From Candidatus Poribacteria bacterium (GTDB lineage: Bacteria; Poribacteria; WGA-4E; WGA-3G), in NCBI GenBank assembly GCA_958295815.1, contig OY282374.1, forward strand, positions 4,430,682 through 4,494,681: a DNA stretch of 64,000 nucleotides, given 5' to 3'. The notes beneath the pieces are model-generated. The model was not told the DNA's origin, ran no database searches, and saw only the letters and a program-made list of their open reading frames with translations. The position numbers were made by a program, and so were the translations under genes. Shown piece after piece: positions 10,066-17,587 of this stretch; position 1 is the stretch's first letter, and the number at the start of each line of letters is the position of its first letter.

Positions 10066-12084
10066 TCAAACATCTCTACTGTGTTGAGACTTTTCAGCTA
10101 TGGCGACAATCCCACCCAGCACCATGATAGCGACACCAATCCAGACGACACCAATCAGGGGATTGTGGTACACTTGAACATTCACGACATCTCCGCCATT
10201 AATATTCGGAGGCAGATCACCGAGAGCGATATATAGGTCATTCACACCAAAGTGGCGGATAGCAGATTCAATAGTATCCTGTTCTCCCTGTCCGGCTTTG
10301 AAATAGAAGTTGCGCGCCGGTTCCATTTTCCCGATCTGTTTACCGTTCTTTGCAATATCAAAAACGACACCCGCTCGATTATAGTTTGCGTACTCTTTCT
10401 GAAACGAGTCCGTCATAGTGAGTTCAAACGAACCCACCTCCATTGACTCCCCGAGTCTCATACTTTTAGATTCAAGTAGAAAGTAGCCTTTCGATCCCAT
10501 AATACCTATGTAAAGGATCACAATCCCAATATGGATGATATAACCACCATATCGCCTTTTGTTGCGTTGGATGAGTAGGCTTAAGCCGTTGAGAAAGGAG
10601 ATCTCCTGTCGTTTCGCCCGAAGTTTTGCGCCGCGATAAAATTCCGCAAAGATCGCCACAATTACAAAGACGCTAACAGAAACACAGAGCACCGAATAGA
10701 TGGGAAATGTGTTGCCTTTTAATGCGAGAAATCCCCAAGTCAAGGCACCACTGATTAAACCGACAACAATCGGCACCAAAAACATACGCCGGAAGTTATT
10801 AGCGGTAATCTTCTTCCATGAGATAATGGGTCCTGCCCCTGTTAGGAAGAGAAGCAACAATCCGGGAATAATAACGACCTGATTGAAAAAGGCTTCAGGA
10901 ACAGATGCCTTCTGACCATTAATCGCCTCAGAAATAATCGGCCATAACGTACCCCAGAGGATAATTAGTGTTAACCCGACGAGGAGCCAATTATTCAGTA
11001 GAAAGGCACTTTCACGCGAAAGGAGTGATTCAAGACGATTCACACTTTTGAGTCGTTTCCAACGAAAAATAATAAGTCCGATAACGCCAGCCGTCGAAGC
11101 TAAGATGAAGCCGAGAAAATACCCACCGATGTCAGATTGTGCGAAGGCATGCACCGATGAAATAATTCCGCTTCGCGTGATAAAAGTTCCCAGTAATGTG
11201 AATTGGAAGGCAAGGGTGATAAGGAGAATGTTCCACAATTTGAGCATACTCCGCTTTTCTTGTATCATCACGGAGTGTAGATAAGCGGTGCAGAGGAGCC
11301 ACGGCATAAACGAGGCGTTTTCAACAGGATCCCATGCCCAGTACCCGCCCCAACCGAGTTCGCGATATGCCCAGTTGCCACCGAGCGTAATACCAATGGT
11401 CAAGATAATCCAAGAGAAGAGTGTCCACCTGCGCGATCGAAGTATCCAGTCGCTTCCAATTCTACCAGATGCGAGTGCACCGACGGCAAACGCGAACGGT
11501 ACCGTCAGACTAATCCAACCGATATATAAGGTCGGCGGATGGAATGCCATACTCGGGGTTTGGAGAAGTGGATTCATACCGGCACCATCGGGTGCCATCT
11601 GTCCATTAGGGAATCGGGCGAGTGGATTGTAAACACCTTCAATTAGTCCTGTGACGAGGACAATAAAGAAGAGTTGTACAACAACAATGGGAATCAGGGC
11701 GTAATCTGCGAGGGTATCATGCGTTTCTTTATTATATCGGTGGTTTTGCCAGACGACAATCACACCAGCAAGTGTAAGTAGCCAGAGCCAGAACAGGAGT
11801 GATCCAGACATCCGACCCCAGAGTGCTGTGATTTTATAGAGGAGGGGTTGTGCTGCGCTTGATACCTCAACAACATAGCGCATCGAAAAATCGTTGGTTA
11901 CAAAACCGTATATCAATGCCCCCGTTGCAATACTAATAAGGATGAAAGTACCAACAACAGCGTTTCTGCCGCTTCGCACAGCGTTTTGATTTCGCGAGCG
12001 GAGTCCAATGCTTAAGAAAACAATCGCCCACAAGCCAGAAAGCACAGAGAGATATATGGCAGCTTGTCCAATTTCCGCAGTCAT
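10066..12084 (-). CDS. ccmF: Cytochrome c heme lyase CcmF
   Basis: 672-residue polytopic membrane protein with about 14-15 hydrophobic helices. The WWD heme-handling motif is present as WGGYWAWDPVENASFMPWL, and TPSMAFHPPTLYIGWI, GTFITRSGIISSVHAFAQSD are also hallmark CcmF segments. A periplasmic beta domain is found near residues 540-640. CcmF takes heme from holo-CcmE and attaches it to apocytochrome c with CcmH/CcmI. It is followed by ccmH after 18 bases and preceded by ccmE about 100 bases upstream. Length and helices match the family, so it appears intact. Confidence 0.96.
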   Translation of the reverse strand: MTAEIGQAAIYLSVLSGLWAIVFLSIGLRSRNQNAVRSGRNAVVGTFILISIATGALIYGFVTNDFSMRYVVEVSSAAQPLLYKITALWGRMSGSLLFWLWLLTLAGVIVVWQNHRYNKETHDTLADYALIPIVVVQLFFIVLVTGLIEGVYNPLARFPNGQMAPDGAGMNPLLQTPSMAFHPPTLYIGWISLTVPFAFAVGALASGRIGSDWILRSRRWTLFSWIILTIGITLGGNWAYRELGWGGYWAWDPVENASFMPWLLCTAYLHSVMIQEKRSMLKLWNILLITLAFQFTLLGTFITRSGIISSVHAFAQSDIGGYFLGFILASTAGVIGLIIFRWKRLKSVNRLESLLSRESAFLLNNWLLVGLTLIILWGTLWPIISEAINGQKASVPEAFFNQVVIIPGLLLLFLTGAGPIISWKKITANNFRRMFLVPIVVGLISGALTWGFLALKGNTFPIYSVLCVSVSVFVIVAIFAEFYRGAKLRAKRQEISFLNGLSLLIQRNKRRYGGYIIHIGIVILYIGIMGSKGYFLLESKSMRLGESMEVGSFELTMTDSFQKEYANYNRAGVVFDIAKNGKQIGKMEPARNFYFKAGQGEQDTIESAIRHFGVNDLYIALGDLPPNINGGDVVNVQVYHNPLIGVVWIGVAIMVLGGIVAIAEKSQHSRDV

Positions 12085-12185
12085 GCGTGTCCGTGCCTCC
12101 CCATTTTTGATAGCAAGTTAAAACTTGCGAGCTGCGTCAAAAAGGCGTTTTTGAACATATTGTAAGTGTGTTGTGTATCATTTAT

Positions 12186-12632
12186 TTACTGAGAAATGTA
12201 GGAAGTTTCATCTGTGGGTGTGGCGCTCTCCGCTCCTTCATATTTTGAGGCGCACTTCGTCATGAGTTTAGAAGCGATAATGAGATTCTGCGTTGCATCG
12301 TATCTACCTTCGACGAAAACGCTGCCACCATCGGTGAAGTTATCGGGTTTAAGCCTGTCCTTATAAATCACATTGACCGTCGCTGAACTTTCGCGGTCGC
12401 GTACGGCGAAAGTAAGTTCAAAATTGGCGGTGTCCCATTTGGAACTACCCTCCGAAATGAGTCCATCAACTTGGACGAGTTGATTATCCATTTTTCCCTT
12501 ATCTTCCACAAGTAAAGCAGGCGTGAAATGCCGTATACTCGTCTTTTTAAGCACAGCAAACCCCAGAAATACCATACCAATCAGCAAAATGATGCTTGCG
12601 GCGGCGATTTTAAGTCTTTTCTGATTTGGCAC
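12186..12632 (-). CDS. ccmE: Heme chaperone CcmE, CXXXY type
   Basis: 148 residues: an N-terminal membrane anchor (IAAASIILLIGMVFLGFAVL) and a periplasmic OB-fold (LVQVDGLISEGSSKW, VNVIYKDRLKPDNFTDGGSVFVEGRYD). Where E. coli CcmE has its heme-binding His in HXXXY, this protein has KCASKY, that is CXXXY with Cys 127 and Tyr 131. This variant is known from archaeal and Desulfovibrio-type CcmE. The GTG at 12632 is chosen because GGAGG stands 8 bases before it and the anchor follows as in other CcmE; ATGs at 12647 and 12680 lack a good site. It heads the ccmE-F-H-I cluster behind a palindromic promoter. Confidence 0.88.
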   Translation of the reverse strand: MPNQKRLKIAAASIILLIGMVFLGFAVLKKTSIRHFTPALLVEDKGKMDNQLVQVDGLISEGSSKWDTANFELTFAVRDRESSATVNVIYKDRLKPDNFTDGGSVFVEGRYDATQNLIIASKLMTKCASKYEGAESATPTDETSYISQ

Positions 12633-12708
12633 CTGAACATCCTCCATTAATGCGAGTCGGGCGTAGCGATAATTAACCACACCGACAAATCAAATTCCAC
12701 TCTTTAAA

Positions 12709-12745
12709 ATAATACTTGATTTTACATTCAAAATCAAGTTAAAAT
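12709..12745. promoter_or_regulatory. Palindromic operator with overlapping divergent promoters
   Basis: A perfect 10-base inverted repeat, ACTTGATTTT (12714-12723) and AAAATCAAGT (12730-12739), with a 6-base spacer. On the minus strand TTGATT (12737-12732) and TATTAT (12714-12709) are 17 bases apart and face ccmE. On the plus strand TTGATT (12716-12721) and TAAAAT (12740-12745) are 18 bases apart and face the gene at 12905. Both -35 boxes lie inside the palindrome, so one bound regulator could cover both. Operator function is inferred. Confidence 0.5.
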
Positions 12746-12904
12746 AGAAGAAAATCAGAAATGGTTGCAGAATCCTGCGCAAAAAAGCGGGCAAATTCAC
12801 TGTTTTCCAAAACAATTGCGCCACATAATTTTCTGACTAATCACAAACGGAAAGAGAACTGTGTGGAAATTCTCGATCCTCATAAACGCCTTTAGGAAAA
12901 AACC

Positions 12905-13852
12905 ATGAAACTGAACTGGCAACACCATCCTTGGGCAGGTGTATTTCCTGCGACACTTTGTCCTTTTCATGAAGATGAATCCATTGACGAAACCGGACTA
13001 CGTCAGTATATGCGGGAACTCGCGAGTGTCCCTGGAATAAAAGGTGTCGTTTGTAACGGACACACCGGCGAAATTATGTCCCTCCGCCTGCATGAAAGAC
13101 AACGGGTTACACAGATCACCGCTGAAGCTGTCGGGGACCTGGTTAAAGTTGTTTCAGGGGTGAGTGCGGAAGGCAGTCTCCCAGCAATTGACGATGCACT
13201 TGCGGCGAAGGAAGCCGGAGCAGATGCTATTCTTTTAATGCCTGCGCATCACTGGCTACGTTTCGGGAGAACCCCGGAAACCGCAGTCGGATACTTTCAA
13301 GATGTCGCTGAGGGTGCGGATATACCGATCATCGTTCACCAATATCCGGCATGGACAAAGGCAGGATATAGTCTCGAAGAGATGTTAGAGATGGTGAAGA
13401 TCCCACAGGTCGTTTGTATTAAGATGGGTACCCGCGACATGGCGCGCTGGCGATGGGACTATGAACAATTAAAAGAAGCTGCGCCGGATATTCCTGTCCT
13501 GACCTGCCACGATGAATACCTACTGGCTTCACTCCTTGAAGGCAGCGACGGTGCGCTCATCGGCTTTGCAGGCTTTGTGCCAGAGTTGATGGTAGATGTA
13601 GTTCACGCCGCTCTCAACGACGACCTTCTCGGAGCCCGCAAAGCACGGAGTCAGGTGGACGCTCTGGCGCGGATCGTCTATAATTTCGGCGAACCGAGCA
13701 GTGACGCCCATCAACGGATGAAATGTGCGCGTTGGTTGATGGGTAGATTTCCGTCAATGACCATGCGCCGCCCGCTCCGCCAATTGTCCACCGCTGAAAT
13801 AGACAATATCCGAACTCGACTTGAGGCGACCGGTTATCAGTGTATTAATTAG
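12905..13852 (+). CDS. Dihydrodipicolinate synthase family aldolase/lyase
   Basis: 315-residue class I aldolase of the DapA/NanA superfamily. The Schiff-base Lys is K173 in VCIKMGT, the catalytic Tyr is Y147 in HQYPAW, and GVVCNGHTGEIMSL replaces the usual GTTGE loop, so true DapA is unlikely. Family members cleave or form 2-keto acids and keto-deoxy sugar acids. It stands first in a plus-strand run with three Gfo/Idh/MocA oxidoreductases, which argues for sugar or sugar-acid catabolism. AGGA precedes the ATG by 9 bases, and the gene is transcribed from the divergent promoter at 12716-12745. Substrate cannot be read from sequence. Confidence 0.88.
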   Translation: MKLNWQHHPWAGVFPATLCPFHEDESIDETGLRQYMRELASVPGIKGVVCNGHTGEIMSLRLHERQRVTQITAEAVGDLVKVVSGVSAEGSLPAIDDALAAKEAGADAILLMPAHHWLRFGRTPETAVGYFQDVAEGADIPIIVHQYPAWTKAGYSLEEMLEMVKIPQVVCIKMGTRDMARWRWDYEQLKEAAPDIPVLTCHDEYLLASLLEGSDGALIGFAGFVPELMVDVVHAALNDDLLGARKARSQVDALARIVYNFGEPSSDAHQRMKCARWLMGRFPSMTMRRPLRQLSTAEIDNIRTRLEATGYQCIN

Positions 13853-13912
13853 GTTTGGTTAGAAGCGCTATTATTGCTTGATTCGGGTGCTGTACGCAGC
13901 TGGAGGGATCGA

Positions 13913-15127
13913 ATGTCACGTCTAAAATACGCTTTAATCGGTCACGGTAGACGCGGTGCAGCACATCTGTCAACAGCCGCTACCCTTCAGGACACCTTTG
14001 ATGTTGTTGCCGTGTGCGATGCGCATCAAGAATCCGCAGAGGCGGGTGCCGCGAAACCCGGCGTTAAAGCCTACACCGATGTCCGCAAACTTGTTGACGA
14101 AATATCTCCAGATGTCTGTGATGTCGTCGTCCCTGCGCCCCTGCATCATATCGTTTCTTGTTATCTTTCCCGACGTGGTATTCCGCACAACGTGGAGACG
14201 GGTCTCGCGCCCACGCTCGGTTTGATGGATATGATGATCGCTGATGCTGCCGAAAATGGTGTGAAGCTTCAGACCTCGGAGAATTTTCCCTTTGTTCCTG
14301 TGGAACAGTTTGTGTGCAAACTCATACAGGAAGGTGTAATTGGGAAAGCGCACAAGTGCTATCGGCTTTTTTCCACGACAGGATACCACGGGCTTGCTGC
14401 GATACGATGTCGGATGAACGCTGCTCCGAAGTCTGTTAGTAGTATAGGACACACGATGCCTGTCACGCCTTACGTTGATAGGGCAAAACGGGACTTCAAT
14501 CGGGAAAACCTTGAATTTTACGCCGTTGACTTTGAAAACGGTGGGCTCGGCATCGCGATGGTCGGGAACAAGAATGGATGCCTCGGACGGAATAAACTCG
14601 TTGGTTTTGAGACGTGTGGCGAACGCGGCACAATCATTACCAACGGAAATCAAGGGGCTTCGGGTGGAGAGACGGTCAATGTTTGCACAGATGAGGATCT
14701 CTCCAAGAACGCAGGAAAGGCACAGACCTACGAATTTCAGAGAGAGTATAGTGAGAACGGCACGCTGCGTCGCATTTTTGTAGAACTTCCATCATCGTTA
14801 GGTGGCACTGTTGAGTGGGTAAATCCTTACGAGCGGACGAGCATACCGGAGAATGGTATCTCATTGGCGACGATGCTCGACGGTATCGCTCGTGCGGTCC
14901 GAGAAGATACGCAACCGCTTTGGACGGGAGAAATGGGTAGGGCAGACCAAGAGATGGTTATCGCCGCACACCGATCTATTCGGACGAATCGCCAACCGAT
15001 CCAACTTCCGCTTCAGCCAGATGCTGATGAAGAGGATGCATTCGACCGCGATTTTGAGGCGCAATTCGGTGTCCACCCCCGCGAAAATATCGAAAAGGCG
15101 TTGCAGGTTAATTTTAAGGCGCGTTAG
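13913..15127 (+). CDS. Gfo/Idh/MocA family protein, divergent (no EKP lysine)
   Basis: 404 residues. The N-terminal Rossmann fold shows LKYALIGHGRRGAAHL, a GxGxxG-like dinucleotide loop, and the C-terminal alpha/beta domain carries a substrate site. In the usual place of the catalytic EKP the sequence is VETGLAP, so the Lys that acts in NAD(P)-dependent sugar dehydrogenation is missing; the enzyme may use another residue or not be a dehydrogenase. GGAGG lies 6 bases before the ATG at 13913, which also starts the Rossmann fold; the longer frame from 13874 lacks such a site. Second gene of the 12.9-17.2 kb cluster. Confidence 0.85.
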   Translation: MSRLKYALIGHGRRGAAHLSTAATLQDTFDVVAVCDAHQESAEAGAAKPGVKAYTDVRKLVDEISPDVCDVVVPAPLHHIVSCYLSRRGIPHNVETGLAPTLGLMDMMIADAAENGVKLQTSENFPFVPVEQFVCKLIQEGVIGKAHKCYRLFSTTGYHGLAAIRCRMNAAPKSVSSIGHTMPVTPYVDRAKRDFNRENLEFYAVDFENGGLGIAMVGNKNGCLGRNKLVGFETCGERGTIITNGNQGASGGETVNVCTDEDLSKNAGKAQTYEFQREYSENGTLRRIFVELPSSLGGTVEWVNPYERTSIPENGISLATMLDGIARAVREDTQPLWTGEMGRADQEMVIAAHRSIRTNRQPIQLPLQPDADEEDAFDRDFEAQFGVHPRENIEKALQVNFKAR

Positions 15128-15175
15128 TTAGCGCGAAGATTCTAATACTTTCAGACTGCTAAAACAGAGGTGAAA

Positions 15176-16150
15176 ATGCAAGAAGTTAAAATTGGATTTA
15201 TTGGATGCGGTGGCAACGCGAATGGGCACATGAATCGATTAGCCGAAATTGAAGGTGCACGTGTTGTGGCTGTATGTGACGTTCAAGCTGAACGCGCACA
15301 GAGTGCTGCGGAAAAACATAATGCGGATGCTTATACCGCACACCCAGCCTTACTCGAACGCGATGACTTGGATGCAGTCTATCTGAGTCTTCCAGTCTTT
15401 GTCCACGGGCAACCGGAACTCGACGTTATAGCGCGAGGTTTACCGTTCTTGGTAGAAAAGCCAGTTGCCATCAGTATGGAAATCGCTCGTGAGATTGAAG
15501 CGGCGGTAGCGAAAGCGGGACTAATGACCTGCGTCGGTTATCAGTTGCGATATCTCGGTTCGACGCGGATAACGCGGCAGATCCTGCAGGAAAGAACGAT
15601 TAACATGATCATTGGTAAATACTGGTGCAGCACCGGACATGGTGACCCGAACGCATGGCTTCGACAAATGAACAAATCTGGCGGTCAACTTGTCGAACAA
15701 GCGACACATACGATTGACATGATGCGTTACATGGGTGGGGAAGTAGAAACCGTCTATGCCATGCAGGCGAACCGGTTTCTCAAAGAGACGGATTGTCCTG
15801 ATGCCAATAGTGTCTCGCTCCAGTTTGCGAGTGGTGCCGTAGGTTCGTTGACCGCTACTTGGGCTTATGCAGGTGACTGGTCAAACGCGAATATCCTCGA
15901 TTTGCTGTATGAGGGAGAACTATTGAATTGGAATCCATCAAGGGTCTCCGTACAGGAAGATGGCGAATGGGTAGATAAAACAGCACCAGGTCCGACAATC
16001 GATGACGTTTTCGTCGAAGCAGTCCGAAGCGGTGATGCCTCCCCAATCCTGAGTCCTTATAGCGATGCGGTTAAAACGCTCGCGATCTCGCTCGCGGCAA
16101 ACCAATCTGCACAAGAGAACAGACCGATAGACGTTTCGTCAATTTTATAA
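15176..16150 (+). CDS. Gfo/Idh/MocA family oxidoreductase
   Basis: 324 residues with an N-terminal Rossmann fold (KIGFIGCGGNANGHMNRL), the EKP motif (FLVEKPVAIS) carrying the expected catalytic Lys, and the C-terminal domain with GGQLVEQATHTIDMMRYMGG where the His and Asp typical of inositol/glucose-type dehydrogenases are found. It likely oxidises a sugar, inositol or sugar acid with NAD(P). AGAGG stands 5 bases before ATG 15176; a GTG at 15170 is possible. Forty-eight bases after the preceding relative and in the same direction. Confidence 0.9.
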   Translation: MQEVKIGFIGCGGNANGHMNRLAEIEGARVVAVCDVQAERAQSAAEKHNADAYTAHPALLERDDLDAVYLSLPVFVHGQPELDVIARGLPFLVEKPVAISMEIAREIEAAVAKAGLMTCVGYQLRYLGSTRITRQILQERTINMIIGKYWCSTGHGDPNAWLRQMNKSGGQLVEQATHTIDMMRYMGGEVETVYAMQANRFLKETDCPDANSVSLQFASGAVGSLTATWAYAGDWSNANILDLLYEGELLNWNPSRVSVQEDGEWVDKTAPGPTIDDVFVEAVRSGDASPILSPYSDAVKTLAISLAANQSAQENRPIDVSSIL

Positions 16151-16185
16151 GCGGACGTTCTAAGCACGCCGAGAAGGAGGAGGTC

Positions 16186-17199
16186 ATGTCCGAACCCACT
16201 AATGCCTCACCAAAATATCGCGTAGCAATCGTTGGCTGTGGCGGTATATCACATGCACACGCCAAGGCTTGGCGAAATCTGCCAGAAATTGAAATCGTAG
16301 GTGCCTGTGATGAGAAGTTTGAATCGCTTGCCCGTTTCGCTACCGAGTATAATGTCGAGAATACTTACAACGATCTCCGACAGATGCTGGAGAAACAGCA
16401 ACCCGACTTCTTAGTGATTGCGACGTGGCCATCCAGTCATCTCAAAAATGTCCTGGAAGCAGTACGGTGTGGGGTTAAAGGTATCCTTGTTGAAAAACCG
16501 ATTGCTATTAATAGCACACAATTGGAACAGATGATTCAGGTTACAGCGCGCGCCAATATTCTGTTGATGGAAGCGTTCATGTATCGACATCATCCTTTGA
16601 CGCTCGCGGTGAAGCAGAAGATTGAGGAAGGGGCAATTGGAGAGGTGCGCTATGCACGCTCCAGCTTTTCGACAGGACTCACAGACCGTCAAAATTGGCG
16701 ATTAAGAGGCGATCTCGGTGGCGGTGCTGTTATGGATTTAGGGTGCTATAGCATTAACATCATGCGCTATCTTGTTGGGCGAGAACCACAGTCGGTCTGG
16801 GCAACAGGTAAGTTTGAACCGATTAACACTGTGTGGGAAACCCTCATTGGGACCTTGGACTTTGGGGATGGGGTTACTGGACAATTGGATTGTAGTTTCG
16901 GTTGGACATGGCGTGAATGTTATGAGGTGGCTGGCACAGACGGGACGCTCTTTGTTCAGAGCGCGTGGGGCAATTCAGAAGGGGAATCGCATTTTACAGT
17001 GAACGGTGAAATTTTTAGTGTTAGTGGAGTGAATCCGTATGCGGCTGAGATTCTGGATCTATGTCAAGCAGTGGAAACTGGTACGGCAACTCACTTACCG
17101 ATAACCGACGCGCTTGGAAACATGCGGGTCATTGATGCATTGCACGAATCCGCCCACACTGGTCAGCGAATCGCCTGCCGTCCGATCAAATCGGAATAG
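16186..17199 (+). CDS. Gfo/Idh/MocA family oxidoreductase
   Basis: 337 residues. Rossmann fold with VAIVGCGGISHAHAKAW, an EKP motif (ILVEKPIAIN), and a C-terminal domain with EAFMYRHHPLT and GGGAVMDLGCYSINIMRYL, as in dimeric-dihydrodiol- or xylose-dehydrogenase-like members. GGAGGAGG is ideally placed before the ATG. It is the third such enzyme in a row and closes the cluster that starts with the DapA-like lyase. Together they could convert one sugar or cyclitol by stepwise oxidation, epimerisation and retro-aldol cleavage; the substrate is unknown. Confidence 0.9.
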   Translation: MSEPTNASPKYRVAIVGCGGISHAHAKAWRNLPEIEIVGACDEKFESLARFATEYNVENTYNDLRQMLEKQQPDFLVIATWPSSHLKNVLEAVRCGVKGILVEKPIAINSTQLEQMIQVTARANILLMEAFMYRHHPLTLAVKQKIEEGAIGEVRYARSSFSTGLTDRQNWRLRGDLGGGAVMDLGCYSINIMRYLVGREPQSVWATGKFEPINTVWETLIGTLDFGDGVTGQLDCSFGWTWRECYEVAGTDGTLFVQSAWGNSEGESHFTVNGEIFSVSGVNPYAAEILDLCQAVETGTATHLPITDALGNMRVIDALHESAHTGQRIACRPIKSE

Positions 17200-17587
17200 C
17201 AAAATTGTCAAAGTTTAGCGTGTTGTTTTAATACCTACATTAAAGGTGAGTTCGACTCAAGCCCGGCTTGTTGGGTTTTGCTGGATTTATCTACAGGAAT
17301 GATTCATTGAAGATGGAAATACTCCGGTATAAGTTGGGTATTTTTGGTCATTCACCGCTCAACCCAACCTACGTCTGAACTTAATTTACAGACATAGCAC
17401 TCTAATGAAGTCCAAGGCGCGATTTGGCGGAATTCGGGGTTACAAACCCCTCCCACAATGTGAATATCACTTTAATCACTTTGTTGAAACGTCCAAAACT
17501 TATTAGTAGCAACTTGGGTTACGGAGAATAAAAAGATGTTGTGTCTATTGTAGAGCATAGACCTTCCTACGCAAGGATAAAAGAATT
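17200..17587. other. Intergenic region with repeats
   Basis: No gene seen. It has GTTGGGT at 17270 and 17333 with the complementary ACCCAAC at 17362, a dispersed-repeat-like inverted pair, and then the GGGGTTACAAACCCC module. No convincing promoter for the VWA gene was found. Confidence 0.55.
17431..17533. repeat. GGGGTTACAAACCCC repeat module, long form, copy 1
   Basis: The core palindrome is 17436-17450 (stem GGGGTT/AACCCC, 3-base loop). Similarity to the copy at 53109-53198 runs on about 80 bases beyond the core (TCCCA.AATGTGAA.ATCACTT, then AACGTC..AAA.TT.TTAG, then CAACTTGGGT.AC against CGACTTGGGT.AC). Both copies stand shortly upstream of an exported-protein gene. Confidence 0.75.
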
